Below are positions 24,446-33,712 of a stretch of 64,000 bases of DNA, in pieces. The notes beneath the pieces are model-generated. The model was given only the letters and a program-made list of their open reading frames with translations. It did not search any database and was not told where the DNA came from. Made by a program: the position numbers and the translations under genes. This DNA comes from Melioribacteraceae bacterium (lineage in GTDB: Bacteria > Bacteroidota > Ignavibacteria > Ignavibacteriales > Melioribacteraceae): positions 1-64,000 of the forward strand of contig JAKIUC010000013.1 in NCBI GenBank assembly GCA_021647785.1. The letters run 5' to 3'. Numbering within the stretch: the first letter of the stretch is position 1; every line of letters begins with the position of its first letter.

Positions 24446-25534
24446 TTACTTCTCCAGCGATAAAATAACAGCATCATAAACTTTAGGTCTTGTACTTTTT
24501 ATTGATGCTTTATCATCTGGATAAACTCTATTTGTTAAAAAAATTGCATAGATTTTGCGAACAGGGTCAATCCAGATTGATGTACCAGTGTAACCGAGAT
24601 GACCGTAAGTTCCTGAACTAAAGTATTTGCCTGATGAAGAATTACCACCTTCCGAACGGGTATCAAACCCAATGGCTCTGCTGCTTTGAGGTGAGTATTG
24701 TTTAGTGAAATGTGCAACAACCTCTTCACTCAAATATCTTTTATTGTTGTAAACCCCTTTGTTTAATAGTAGTTGGCAAAGTATTGATAAATCTTCAGTT
24801 GTTGAAAATAGACCGGCGTTCCCGCTTAGCCCTTCTAATCCGCGTGCTAATGGGTCATGCACAATACCTTGTAAATTGGGGGTTGTTGGTGTGCATAGTT
24901 TTTTAATTTCATCATCAGGAGCAAACATTGTTCTTTTCATTCCAAGTGGAAATGTAAAATTATCAGTATAGAACTTGTACATAGGTTCATCAATTATCGA
25001 TTCAACTACCATCATTGTTGTAACAAGATTAAGACAACTGTAAACGGTTTTAACTCCGGTTTTATAACTTAGATTAAGTGTTTTAATTGTATCAAGAATA
25101 TGCTCTCTTTTTTCATTCTCCATTGGAGTGTAGTACGATTGCAATCCACTTTCGTGAATCAATAAATCAGCAACTTTAATATTCTCTTTATTATTAATCG
25201 CAAACTTTGGAAGATAAGATGCAATTGGTTTTTCAATATCAAGTTTTCCTTCATCCACCAACTTCATTACACAGAATGTAGTGGCGAAAGCCTTTGTCAC
25301 CGAAGCTAAATCAAAGAGAGTATTGTTTTCAACTTTTGGGGATGATACTTCGTATGTATAATGCCCATAAGCATTTTTATAAAGTATCTCCTTTTCGTTT
25401 CCAATTAGTATTGCTGCTCCTGGGAAGATAGAATCTGAAATTGCAGTGTTAATAGCTTTATCAACGAGTGAAAAGTTTTGACTCTGAATTGAAATTGATA
25501 ACAGGAAGAATAAAATGGTAAAGAGAGTTTTCAT
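24446..25534 (-). CDS. Secreted serine hydrolase, beta-lactamase class C/ PBP-like fold
   Basis: 362 aa with a signal peptide (MKTLFTILFFLLSISIQSQ). The catalytic set of the family is present: S78-V-T-K81, a YSCLN tyrosine motif in the middle, and HLGYTGTS near the C-terminus in place of KTG. Such proteins act as esterases, peptidases or peptidoglycan-recycling enzymes; true beta-lactamase activity is not implied. It is probably periplasmic. The gene stands alone, bracketed by the A/T-rich palindromic repeats. Confidence 0.88.
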   Translation of the reverse strand: MKTLFTILFFLLSISIQSQNFSLVDKAINTAISDSIFPGAAILIGNEKEILYKNAYGHYTYEVSSPKVENNTLFDLASVTKAFATTFCVMKLVDEGKLDIEKPIASYLPKFAINNKENIKVADLLIHESGLQSYYTPMENEKREHILDTIKTLNLSYKTGVKTVYSCLNLVTTMMVVESIIDEPMYKFYTDNFTFPLGMKRTMFAPDDEIKKLCTPTTPNLQGIVHDPLARGLEGLSGNAGLFSTTEDLSILCQLLLNKGVYNNKRYLSEEVVAHFTKQYSPQSSRAIGFDTRSEGGNSSSGKYFSSGTYGHLGYTGTSIWIDPVRKIYAIFLTNRVYPDDKASIKSTRPKVYDAVILSLEK

Positions 25535-25610
25535 AACATCCTATAGTATTGTCAGTTAAATCCTCTCCGCATAAAGAGCGGAGCAGATGTTTTTTTTTGC
25601 AAGAAAATAA

Positions 25611-25760
25611 AAGCACTAAAAGACAAAATCCAAACAACAAATAAACTCCAGATCTCAAATTAAAAATTTCAAACATTATCGAATTTGGGATTTAAACTTT
25701 GCTGTTTGGAATTTATTTGTCATTTATTATTTGGTTTTTGTTATTTGCAACTTCGTTGCA
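25611..25760 (+). repeat. Low-complexity imperfect palindrome (CAAACAACAAATAAA type)
   Basis: The left half (CCAAACAACAAATAAACTCC...AAATTTCAAA) and right half (GAATTTGGGATTT...GCTGTTTGGAATTTATTTG...) are imperfect reverse complements. The same word style occurs at 22720-22800 and 24252-24340, marking a repeat family confined to intergenic DNA. The rest of the 25535-25857 gap shows nothing else I recognise. Confidence 0.65.
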
Positions 25761-25857
25761 CTATGTAATAGTGTAAAATTATTTCAGTTTTAATTATAAA
25801 TCTAATAACCTATATTATAAGGTATTAAAATCTACAGAATATTGTTTGAGGAAGTTA

Positions 25858-26778
25858 ATGAAAAAAATAGTTATTGCAATATATTTCTTTGCAGGAATAA
25901 TATTTGCACAGGAAATATCGGTTATTTCCATTACACCAATTACAAGTTTGGAAGATGGTGAGTTTTACTATCCTGTTGGGAATATTGATGATTCAAAGAT
26001 TATATTTTCAAGTGAGACTTACAAAGGTTTATGGATGTTGGATAACGAAACAGGGAGTATCGGAAAGTTAAATGATTACTACTCGGCTGGCTATGAACCT
26101 GCATTTACAAATGATAATAAAATAATTCACAGAAAAGATGATTTCAGAAATAACAAAAGATTTATTTCAATTTATGAGTATAATATTTCTGAAAGGAGTG
26201 AGAGAATAATTGAAGATGAGCTTAGAGGTATTGCTCAAATAAAAGTTGTTAATGGAAATGAAATCAATTATTCCAGAAAACAAAGTTTGTTAGAGATTAA
26301 ATCAAATAATAAAATTGTTAAAACTGCTGCAAATAATTTACCAATTGTGATGATTGAAAATTCTAATTTAATTTTATATCAAAATGGAGAGAGAAAAGTT
26401 GTTAATCCGAAGGGTGATGGAAATTATCTTTGGGCTTCTATTTCGCCAGATGGAAGTAAACTCCTTTTTACTTTTTCAGGGGAGGGAAGTTTTATCTCAG
26501 ATTTATCAGGAAAAATTATTACCACGATGGGTTATGCCCACTATCCACAATGGTCAAACAGTGGTGAGTGGATTCTTTACATGAAAGATTATGACGATGG
26601 CGAAAGAGTGATTGAATCTGATTTGTACATTTCCTCAATTGATGGATTGAAAGAATTTAAAATTACAGATACAAAAGATATACATGAAATGTATCCGGTT
26701 TGGTCAAAATCAGAAGATGCGGTTTATTGTAATTCCACAGAAGGAATAATTTACAAAATTGAATTAAAGTTAAATTAG
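25858..26778 (+). CDS. Secreted TolB-like beta-propeller protein
   Basis: 306 aa. ATG 25858 follows TTGAGGAAG and gives a clean signal peptide (MKKIVIAIYFFAGIIFAQ). The rest contains repeated blades typical of WD40-like/TolB propellers (SPDGSKLLFTFSGEG, PQWSNSGEWILYMKDYDDGE, YPVWSKSEDAVYCNS). It is probably periplasmic and non-enzymatic. It starts a two-gene unit with the amidase 11 nt downstream, so a cell-wall or envelope role is plausible but unproven. Confidence 0.78.
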   Translation: MKKIVIAIYFFAGIIFAQEISVISITPITSLEDGEFYYPVGNIDDSKIIFSSETYKGLWMLDNETGSIGKLNDYYSAGYEPAFTNDNKIIHRKDDFRNNKRFISIYEYNISERSERIIEDELRGIAQIKVVNGNEINYSRKQSLLEIKSNNKIVKTAANNLPIVMIENSNLILYQNGERKVVNPKGDGNYLWASISPDGSKLLFTFSGEGSFISDLSGKIITTMGYAHYPQWSNSGEWILYMKDYDDGERVIESDLYISSIDGLKEFKITDTKDIHEMYPVWSKSEDAVYCNSTEGIIYKIELKLN

Positions 26779-26789
26779 GAATATTAAAA

Positions 26790-29219
26790 ATGAAAATATA
26801 TAAATTACTATTTCTATTATTTGTTACAACAACATTAACATTATCTCAATCATTGGATGGAATAAAAATTTGTGTTGACCCTGGACATGGTGGTAATGAC
26901 CCTGCTAATGATAGACATATGATTGAAGCAGATTTTTGGGAATCGGCGGGTAATTTTTATAAAGCTCTCCATGCAGATGAAATTCTAAAATCTCTTGGTG
27001 CTACTGTAATACTTACTCGCTTTGGGAATAGCAACTCAGATGAAATTGCTCTTTCAGTTCGTGCTGGAATTGCAAACTCAAATAATGTTGATTTATTCCA
27101 CTCAATACATTCTAATGCAACTGGAACATCAAACAGAGTTAATTTCTCGCTAATGCTTTACAGAGGTTATACAGATGCCCCAGTATTTCCCGCAGCAAAA
27201 ACTTATGCAGCAAAATTGTATAGAAATTTTGAAAAAGTGAACCATGTTACAGATAAAACATGGGATGTAATTTATGGTGATTGGACTTTTTATCCAAGCT
27301 GGGGTACGTCTGGGCTTGGTGTTCTCCGTTCACTAACAATGCCAGGCGTTCTTTCGGAAGGCTCATTTCATGATTATATACCAGAGGCTTGGAGATTAAA
27401 AAACGATGGATATTTACGACATGAAGCGTGGGCAATTACTCGTGCAATATTAGAGCATTTTGGTGCATGCACTTTGCAAAACGGAAATGTTGCGGGCGTA
27501 CTTCGCGATCCATTTTCAAATGTACCCTCAAGCTATCAACCAATTTCAGAATTAGGAGATAACAAAAAACCAGTGAATCATGTAAAGGCAACTTTGCAGC
27601 CTGGTAATTTTGTTTACAATGGAGATGATCAAAACAATGGTTACTTTTTCTTTGATGAAATTACACCAGGCGACTACACTTTATACATTGAAGCAGAGGA
27701 TTATTCAATAGATTCAATTGACATTACTGTAGCAGCAAATAAATCACTTTTTGTAAATAGAAATTTATCATTAATCCCTAACGAGAATAATCCGAATGTG
27801 GTAGAGAGCGTACCAGCAAACAACGAAGAAGGATTTAGTAATGCTGCAAATATTGAAGTTCAGTTTGATATACGAATGGATAAGACTTCCACAGAAGATG
27901 CATTCTCAATTACTCCAACTGTAACTGGTACTTTCTCTTGGGAGGATAATCAGAAACGATTAATTTTTAATCCAGCAAGTAATTTAACTGCGGGTGAAAG
28001 TTATCAGGTTTCAATTTCAAATAGTGCACAAACAATTTTTGATAAGAACTTACTTTTCGGATATAACTTCCAATTTTCAACACGCTCTAAGTTGAATTTA
28101 ATAAGTGCATACCCCGCTAATGGTGAAGTTGATATTAGCCAGTCTGTACAAGTTAAATTACTCTTCGATCAAGCAATTAAAAACACAACGCTTGCAGGAA
28201 ACATTAGCTTTGAAGATTCGGAAGGAAATTTTGTAAGTCTCGCAGTTGACCAAGCTACCTATTCACAAGGTCTAATCTCATTTGTTTCTACTTCTCGTTT
28301 GGTTAATGGTGCAAGTTATAAAGTAATACTTGGCGAAGGCATCGGAGATATTGAGGGAGTTACATTTCAAGAGAATGTTGAAATTATTTTTACTGTTGAA
28401 AGTGAAATATATACCGAAGGTGAATTGGTTGACGATTTTGAAACCACAGGTAATTGGGATTCTCCTCTTGAAAATAGTTTTTCAAATGGATTAGATATTA
28501 ATTCAAGTTTTAGTATAAGTATGTCTAAAAGATACGATGGATTTTATGCTGGCAAAATTAATTATTCATTTAATAAAGTTGAAGGATATTATAAAATTAG
28601 TCGTGTAAACCCAGTATCGGTGGGCAATAACGGAGAATCCATTTTTGGATTATGGATATGGGGAGACCTAAGTTTTAATATAATTGAGTATTGGTTCACT
28701 GATTCAGAATCTAATTATTATTCAATAGAAGTTGATACCCTTGATTTTACTGGCTGGAAAATGAAATCAGTGAAATTAACTGATGTTGCAAGTGGCGAAC
28801 TAAAATTTGAAGGCTTTGGAATTAAGCACAATTCCTCTGCCGATTCATCCGGTCTATTTTATATTGATAATGCACAGTATGATTTTACAACACCAGTTAA
28901 AGAACCAAAACATGAATTACCAACAGAATATTCTTTATCTCAAAACTATCCAAATCCATTTAATCCAAGTACCACAATAAAATATTCAATACCATTTGTT
29001 CAAACTCCCCTCTTGGGAGGGGTTGGGGGTGGGTTAGTAACTCTTAAAGTTTACGACATACTTGGAAGGGAAGTAGCAACACTTGTAAACAAAAATCAAA
29101 AAGCTGGAAATTATGAAGTGAAATTTTCCGCCACAGGCGGATTAACTTCTGGAATTTATTTTTACCGATTACAAGCTAATGAGTTTTCTGAAAGTAGAAA
29201 AATGTTATTACTAAAATAG
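26790..29219 (+). CDS. Secreted N-acetylmuramoyl-L-alanine amidase with T9SS sorting domain
   Basis: 809 aa: signal peptide (1-20); amidase_3 zinc domain (about 23-230) with H33 in VDPGHGG, glutamate in MIEADFWES, histidine in HSIHSNA, and glutamate in VLSEGSFHDY; a carboxypeptidase-regulatory-like domain; two Big/SbsA-type Ig-like repeats (PANNEEGFSNAANIEVQFD and YPANGEVDISQSVQVKLLFD); a carbohydrate-binding-like region; and a type A sorting domain (LSQNYPNPFNPSTTIKYSIP ... GREVATLVN ... SGIYFYRL). It cleaves peptidoglycan stems and is exported by T9SS. The sorting domain carries an odd in-frame insert, QTPLLGGVGGG, encoded by a GC-rich palindromic repeat (29002-29036). Confidence 0.93.
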   Translation: MKIYKLLFLLFVTTTLTLSQSLDGIKICVDPGHGGNDPANDRHMIEADFWESAGNFYKALHADEILKSLGATVILTRFGNSNSDEIALSVRAGIANSNNVDLFHSIHSNATGTSNRVNFSLMLYRGYTDAPVFPAAKTYAAKLYRNFEKVNHVTDKTWDVIYGDWTFYPSWGTSGLGVLRSLTMPGVLSEGSFHDYIPEAWRLKNDGYLRHEAWAITRAILEHFGACTLQNGNVAGVLRDPFSNVPSSYQPISELGDNKKPVNHVKATLQPGNFVYNGDDQNNGYFFFDEITPGDYTLYIEAEDYSIDSIDITVAANKSLFVNRNLSLIPNENNPNVVESVPANNEEGFSNAANIEVQFDIRMDKTSTEDAFSITPTVTGTFSWEDNQKRLIFNPASNLTAGESYQVSISNSAQTIFDKNLLFGYNFQFSTRSKLNLISAYPANGEVDISQSVQVKLLFDQAIKNTTLAGNISFEDSEGNFVSLAVDQATYSQGLISFVSTSRLVNGASYKVILGEGIGDIEGVTFQENVEIIFTVESEIYTEGELVDDFETTGNWDSPLENSFSNGLDINSSFSISMSKRYDGFYAGKINYSFNKVEGYYKISRVNPVSVGNNGESIFGLWIWGDLSFNIIEYWFTDSESNYYSIEVDTLDFTGWKMKSVKLTDVASGELKFEGFGIKHNSSADSSGLFYIDNAQYDFTTPVKEPKHELPTEYSLSQNYPNPFNPSTTIKYSIPFVQTPLLGGVGGGLVTLKVYDILGREVATLVNKNQKAGNYEVKFSATGGLTSGIYFYRLQANEFSESRKMLLLK
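29002..29036 (+). repeat. GC-rich palindromic repeat inserted in the T9SS sorting domain
   Basis: The G/C-rich tract ACTCCCCTC-TTGG-GAGGGG followed by TTGGGGGTGGGTT stands out in AT-rich coding sequence. It interrupts the conserved CTD between TIKYSIP and VTLKVYDILGREVA and adds about 12 residues without breaking the frame. Elements of this type are scattered in Bacteroidota intergenic DNA. Confidence 0.8.
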
Positions 29220-29248
29220 TTAATACCTAAATTGGCTAACAACAAAAA

Positions 29249-30262
29249 TTAATTTTCAAACTCATCTAGTTGTTTAATCATTTCAGCTTTTCTTTCAGCA
29301 TCAGCAAAACTCGCTTCAAACGAATTTTTAACAAGTGTGTAAATATCATCTTTCGATAATTTAAGAGCGTTTGCAGTTTGGATAAAGTTCTCGTTTATGT
29401 AGCCGCCAAAGTAAGCGGGATCGTCTGAGTTTACTGTTGCTTTAATCCCTTTATCTAACATTATTTTTAGCGGATGATTTTTCAAATCATCAACAACTTT
29501 TAATTTTAAATTGGATAGGGGACAGACGGTTAGGGCAATTTGTTCATCAATAATTCTTTGGGTTAATTTTGCATCTTCAAGCGAGCGGTTTCCGTGGTCT
29601 ATTCTGTTCACTTTTAGAATATCCAATGCCTCCCATACATATTCCGGAGGACCTTCTTCGCCAGCATGGGCAGTTAGATTAAGTCCATCATTAAATGCTC
29701 TGTTATAAACTTCAGCAAATTTAGCCGGAGGGTTTCCAACTTCGGATGAATCTAATCCGATAAGAGCAATTTTATCTTTATGATTATAAAAATTCTCGTA
29801 AGTTTCAAATGCATCATCTTGCGGCAAATGGCGTAGGAATGACATAATTAATTTTGAAGTTATTCCAAACTTTTTCTCTGCATCTTTTAATGCTGAGCTA
29901 ATCCCATTTATTGCTGTGTCAAAAGAGATTCCTCTCTCAGTATGGGTTTGAGGGTCAAACATTATTTCTGTATGTATTACATTATCGGCATTTGCTCTTT
30001 CGAGATACGCCCAAGTAAGGTCGTAAAAATCTTGTTCTGTTATTAATACTTTTGCACCAGCATAATAGATATCTAAAAACTCTTGCAAATTATTGAAATC
30101 GTATGCTGCTCTAAGCTCTTCTACAGAATCGAAATCAATTTTTATTCCATTGCGCTGTGCAATTTTGAACATCAATTCGGGTTCAAATGTACCTTCAATG
30201 TGTAGGTGTAATTCTGCTTTTGGAATTTTGTTTATATACTCTTTAAGTGAAATGTTTTCCAT
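29249..30262 (-). CDS. Adenine deaminase (adenosine-deaminase-like, Aah1/PA0148 type)
   Basis: Converts adenine to hypoxanthine in purine salvage. The 337-aa TIM barrel has the zinc motif AELHLHIEGT, the conserved glutamate and histidine in AHAGEEGPPEYVWEAL, RIDHGNRS, CPLSNLKL and NSDDPAYFGGY. FNNLQEFLDIYYAGA and FDPQTHTERG are characteristic of adenine deaminases such as Pseudomonas PA0148, not of adenosine deaminases. Adenosine deaminase is the fallback call. It is transcribed alone on the minus strand. Confidence 0.88.
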   Translation of the reverse strand: MENISLKEYINKIPKAELHLHIEGTFEPELMFKIAQRNGIKIDFDSVEELRAAYDFNNLQEFLDIYYAGAKVLITEQDFYDLTWAYLERANADNVIHTEIMFDPQTHTERGISFDTAINGISSALKDAEKKFGITSKLIMSFLRHLPQDDAFETYENFYNHKDKIALIGLDSSEVGNPPAKFAEVYNRAFNDGLNLTAHAGEEGPPEYVWEALDILKVNRIDHGNRSLEDAKLTQRIIDEQIALTVCPLSNLKLKVVDDLKNHPLKIMLDKGIKATVNSDDPAYFGGYINENFIQTANALKLSKDDIYTLVKNSFEASFADAERKAEMIKQLDEFEN

Positions 30263-30349
30263 AATAAACCTTTTGTTTTTTGATGATAAAAATAGATAAG
30301 ATTTCTGAAATTCGGAAATAAAATTCAGTAATCAATTCCTAATAAACCA

Positions 30350-30607
30350 CGATGCTCAGCGATTCAGAGTCAAATATAAAGTGCAATAAAACACATGTAC
30401 CGCTCGCGTGTAACACATTAAGAGTGTAGCAAAAAATATTTTTTCAGTTATTTGAATGGATGAAAACCAGTAAACTGGTTATGTTTTCATCTTTTTTTTT
30501 ATTTACCAACGACTTAAGTCGTTGGTTAGCAATAAGTTAGCGTTTTCTTTAACCGTTTCAACGGTTTTAAAGAATATTAATTTACACCCCGAATCGCTGA
30601 CGATGCT
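30350..30607. repeat. Intergenic element with three successive hairpins and inverted ends
   Basis: The 450-bp gap 30263-30712 has no gene. Inverted ends TCAGCGATTC (30356-30365) and GAATCGCTGA (30591-30600) enclose three palindromes: 30459-30491 (GATGAAAACCAGT arm, followed by nine T, so also terminator-like), a perfect 22-bp palindrome 30505-30526 centred on CTTAAG, and AACCGTT-TC-AACGGTT (30551-30566). CGATGCT occurs beside both ends. This resembles REP/BIME or MITE-like DNA. Confidence 0.7.
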
Positions 30608-30712
30608 TTTAGAAATTCAATTCAAGTATTAAAATGTGTATTTTTGAGTTGTGTATTGTGCAACTTCACAAACTTTACATTTTAGAATAAATTATATTAA
30701 AGGATTATAAAA

Positions 30713-31483
30713 ATGGATAGACTTTCAAACAAAGAATTTTTTAATGATGTTTCTCAATTTTATGATGAGATGATTAATTTTACCCAAACATTGGAGAGAA
30801 AAACAAATAATCTAAAAGAGTTTTTATCGCCTCACAGAGTCTTACAGACAAATATTAGAACTGCGGCAGATATTGGATGCGGTAGTGGAATTGATTCTAT
30901 TGCTTTGGCTTCGCTTGGAGTTGATGTTTCTGGTTTTGACTCATCCAAAATGATGGTAAAAAAAGCGGAGGAGAATTCTAAACGGATAAATAAAAAAATA
31001 AATTTTTATAATTATACAGCTCAAAATATTCCAGATTCTTTCAATTCAAAATTTGATTTTATTTGCTCACTCGGTAACACGGCTGCAAATATTCCTCCAA
31101 AAGATATACCCGCAACAATAAATAGGTTTGCTGAACTTTTGGATGAAAATGGGAAACTGCTTTTCCATATTTTAAATTATGAAAAAATAATTAGAGTGAA
31201 TGAAAGAATAGTCAATATCAATAAGGGTGAAAGTGATTATTTAATTAGGTTCTACGATTTTGAAAAAGACTTTATAAATTTTAACATCTTAAAATTTGCA
31301 GTAAATAATCCGAAGGAAAGAGAGTTGATTTCAACAAAGGTCTATCCACACTCTTTAGAATTGTTTTTGAAATTATTAGAAGAAAATAATTTTATAAATG
31401 TGGAAGTTTATCAAGACTTAAAGAAAACTCGTTTTAATTCTGAAACTTCTAATGATATTTATTTCTATGCTGAAAAGGCTTAA
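30713..31483 (+). CDS. Class I SAM-dependent methyltransferase
   Basis: 256 aa. The glycine-rich SAM motif AADIGCGSGIDSIALASLGVDVSGFDSS (about 50-77) and the post-motif SKFDFICSLGNTAANIP (motif IV region) define the Rossmann methyltransferase fold. The substrate cannot be predicted; relatives act on small molecules. It is cytoplasmic and monocistronic, following the palindromic element. Confidence 0.88.
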   Translation: MDRLSNKEFFNDVSQFYDEMINFTQTLERKTNNLKEFLSPHRVLQTNIRTAADIGCGSGIDSIALASLGVDVSGFDSSKMMVKKAEENSKRINKKINFYNYTAQNIPDSFNSKFDFICSLGNTAANIPPKDIPATINRFAELLDENGKLLFHILNYEKIIRVNERIVNINKGESDYLIRFYDFEKDFINFNILKFAVNNPKERELISTKVYPHSLELFLKLLEENNFINVEVYQDLKKTRFNSETSNDIYFYAEKA

Positions 31484-31510
31484 TATTATTTTGTTACCAT
31501 AATATCGCTT

Positions 31511-31585
31511 ATTATACCGACAATGAAATGGTTTTTCCGAAAACGGAACAGGTCGGAATTTCCAAAGTAGATGTTGTACTTCAAC
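31511..31585 (-). repeat. Dispersed TACCGACA-ended repeat, copy B
   Basis: On the minus strand GTTGAAGTACAAC ... ATTCCGA ... CATTTCATTGTCGGTATAAT matches 728-802. Its outer end forms the last bases and stop codon of the small ORF 31581-31718. Confidence 0.65.
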
Positions 31586-31718
31586 ATTTCGACATGCTGA
31601 TATTATAATATTGATAATCGGGGTAAAACATTCCAAGCAAAACTTTAGAACCCGTTACTACTGCCATTACTCCAATAATAGATGATAGTAGAGCAATAAT
31701 TTTAATAATTAGCTGCAT
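31581..31718 (-). CDS. Small membrane protein, probably truncated by a repeat
   Basis: 45 codons too short for most callers. ATG 31718 has GAGGA (31724-31728) at good spacing. The product begins MQLIIKIIALLSSIIGVMAVV, a single membrane helix, then TGSKVLLGMFYPDYQYYN. The stop codon and the last few residues (MSKC) come from the dispersed repeat at 31511-31585, so the original protein was probably longer. No function is known. Confidence 0.5.
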   Translation of the reverse strand: MQLIIKIIALLSSIIGVMAVVTGSKVLLGMFYPDYQYYNISMSKC

Positions 31719-31747
31719 ATAAATCCTCGTATAAATTGATATTTTAA

Positions 31748-33142
31748 TTATAAATAAAATTTGGTATAAATTCTAAAAAAAGCATTTGAGATATAAATAT
31801 TAGAAAAAATGTCATATTTTCCATATCGCTCGTAGAAAATAATATCTGATCCAATTGATATTCTATCAGAAAGTTTATAGAGTACGCCAAAATTAAATAT
31901 ACCTATAAACTCATCACCGTTAATACCATTCATAATATGAATCCAAAATTGGCTGTAATTTAAATTAACTGTAAGTTTCCGATAAAGTTGAAAACTAGAA
32001 AAGACTCTAATTCCTAAACCTGGTCCTAAGTTATAATCTTTACCAACTAAAGTTGCGTAAATTGAATTTGTTGCACCAACAAATATGCCTGAGAATCCTA
32101 AAGAGCCCTGAAATGAAAGGTATGAAGAAAAACTATATTTTGTGGATAGATTAGTTGATAAGCTTGTAGCAGTAAATTTATAAACATTGTTTAAATAGAG
32201 GTCAAATTCTTTATATAATCCGGCGATACTTTTATTACTTGAAAGTGTTTTAAACTTTGTATCCCACAAAACCCCACTTGCGGAGATTCCAATTACATTA
32301 TCTTGTGAGGCAAAATTGAATTCGCTGTTAACTCTGAAATAATCAAACGGAGTTTTGTGACGAGATGTTGCGAATTTATTTCCATAGTCCATTTCAAACT
32401 TTGCCAATAAGTACAAATAGTTACTTGATATCTCCCTCTTTACAAAGAGACTACTTACACCTAATGATAACATGATTTGTGTTTCAGAATTTTTCTTTTT
32501 CACTCCACTTTTCCACATATTTCCTTTAATCAATCTGTTAAACCCTTTTATAGGATTAATAAGCAGAGAAGCAACCTCACGTGAAAACCGTTCAAACCCA
32601 CTTGTGCTTTCATCAATTATTAAATCAGAAACTCGATATGTTATCTCTCCCAAAATGATTCCGCTAATTGTTGTATTTAGAAGGTCATTATAAGATGGTG
32701 GTTCATTTTCCATAAGATATTCCCACATTAAACTACCGCCAAATACATAAGGTGCAGATTCCCAAAATGTTAATCCATTTGATCTTGCAGCATTAAAATA
32801 AGCAGCCCCATGATACGGGTGAAGGAATTGGTTCATTGTAAAACTATCGCTATCCCATGTAAAACCGTGTTTAATATTTTCTTTTATTGTACTGGCACTT
32901 ATATCCGCCCAATCTTGCTTTGCCAAGTATTTACTATTAGCCCAAACTAAAACATTTATTCCTACTACTTCAGTTGCAGCTAACCAATAGTTTTTTTCTT
33001 CAAGGGAAATGTTGTAATTTATCGCACTATTATTTTTCTTCACATCAGAATTGAAAGGAATTATTTTTGTTTGATTAAAAACTTCGATAGGGTTTATCAT
33101 TAAAAATAAAGTGGCAAATATTGTTCTCCATTTTCTTTTCAT
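31748..33142 (-). CDS. DUF3943 outer-membrane-type protein
   Basis: 464 aa with an N-terminal signal-like segment (MKRKWRTIFATLFLMINPIEVFNQ). The DUF3943 block is clear: MNQFLHPYHGAAYFNAARSNGLTFWESAPYVFGGSLMWEY, then EPPSYNDLLNTTISGIILGE. The C-terminal half is rich in alternating aromatic strands and ends RIYTKFYL, suggesting a beta-barrel. It is the last gene of the minus-strand operon 31748-39678. No molecular function is established for the family. Confidence 0.83.
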   Translation of the reverse strand: MKRKWRTIFATLFLMINPIEVFNQTKIIPFNSDVKKNNSAINYNISLEEKNYWLAATEVVGINVLVWANSKYLAKQDWADISASTIKENIKHGFTWDSDSFTMNQFLHPYHGAAYFNAARSNGLTFWESAPYVFGGSLMWEYLMENEPPSYNDLLNTTISGIILGEITYRVSDLIIDESTSGFERFSREVASLLINPIKGFNRLIKGNMWKSGVKKKNSETQIMLSLGVSSLFVKREISSNYLYLLAKFEMDYGNKFATSRHKTPFDYFRVNSEFNFASQDNVIGISASGVLWDTKFKTLSSNKSIAGLYKEFDLYLNNVYKFTATSLSTNLSTKYSFSSYLSFQGSLGFSGIFVGATNSIYATLVGKDYNLGPGLGIRVFSSFQLYRKLTVNLNYSQFWIHIMNGINGDEFIGIFNFGVLYKLSDRISIGSDIIFYERYGKYDIFSNIYISNAFFRIYTKFYL

Positions 33143-33196
33143 AAATTATCCTTGTCTGCATCAAAAAAGATGGAAGGAAACACATAATTCTTCCAA

Positions 33197-33703
33197 TTAA
33201 TCGGAACTAATTTTAATTACTTTATTTCTGTTTTTAAAAAAATGTGCTGTATCAATTCTTACTAACTCAACTGTTATGGAGAAAATAAAAAATGAAATTT
33301 CAATATTTAGATGGTTTTTATCTACAAGTGTAAAATCTGGCTCTACTTCAATACCTTTCTTAGCTGCATAAAAAGTTCCATTATCCCACAAATTTTCACC
33401 ATCATATTTATAATTGGACATAACTTTTAAGCCAGCAAGTTCGCGGTTTTGTAAACTATCTATAGGGTTATTTTTGTCCTTAAGTGGTGAGCCATCTTCT
33501 TCAGTTTCTTTCATCCAAAGAATTTTGCCACTATAAAATTCTCCATCTTTACTTATTTCAATAATACCTTCATCTTCTGGCATTAACCAAGTTCCAATAA
33601 TTGCATCAGCTTCTATTTCTGTGCTTTGTGAAGGTGCAATATTTATGTATAACATAAATAGAACGAGTGTAATTAGTTTTTCTATTCTAATCATTTTATT
33701 CAT
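33197..33703 (-). CDS. DUF2147 family exported protein
   Basis: 168 aa with an N-terminal hydrophobic signal (about 10-25). The conserved body is IIGTWLMPEDEGIIEISKDGEFYSGKILWMKE, DPIDSLQ-like NPIDSLQNRELAGLKVMSNYKYDGENLW-NGTFYAAKKG, all typical of DUF2147, a small periplasmic lipocalin-like family found beside outer-membrane lipid genes. It starts 9 nt after the barrel gene upstream, so the two are coupled. Confidence 0.82.
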   Translation of the reverse strand: MNKMIRIEKLITLVLFMLYINIAPSQSTEIEADAIIGTWLMPEDEGIIEISKDGEFYSGKILWMKETEEDGSPLKDKNNPIDSLQNRELAGLKVMSNYKYDGENLWDNGTFYAAKKGIEVEPDFTLVDKNHLNIEISFFIFSITVELVRIDTAHFFKNRNKVIKISSD

Positions 33704-33712
33704 TTGCTTTTT

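Noticed and set aside
24446-25534. Antibiotic-resistance beta-lactamase
   Set aside because: The SxxK/Tyr/HxG set is shared by many esterases and peptidases; nothing points to beta-lactam hydrolysis.
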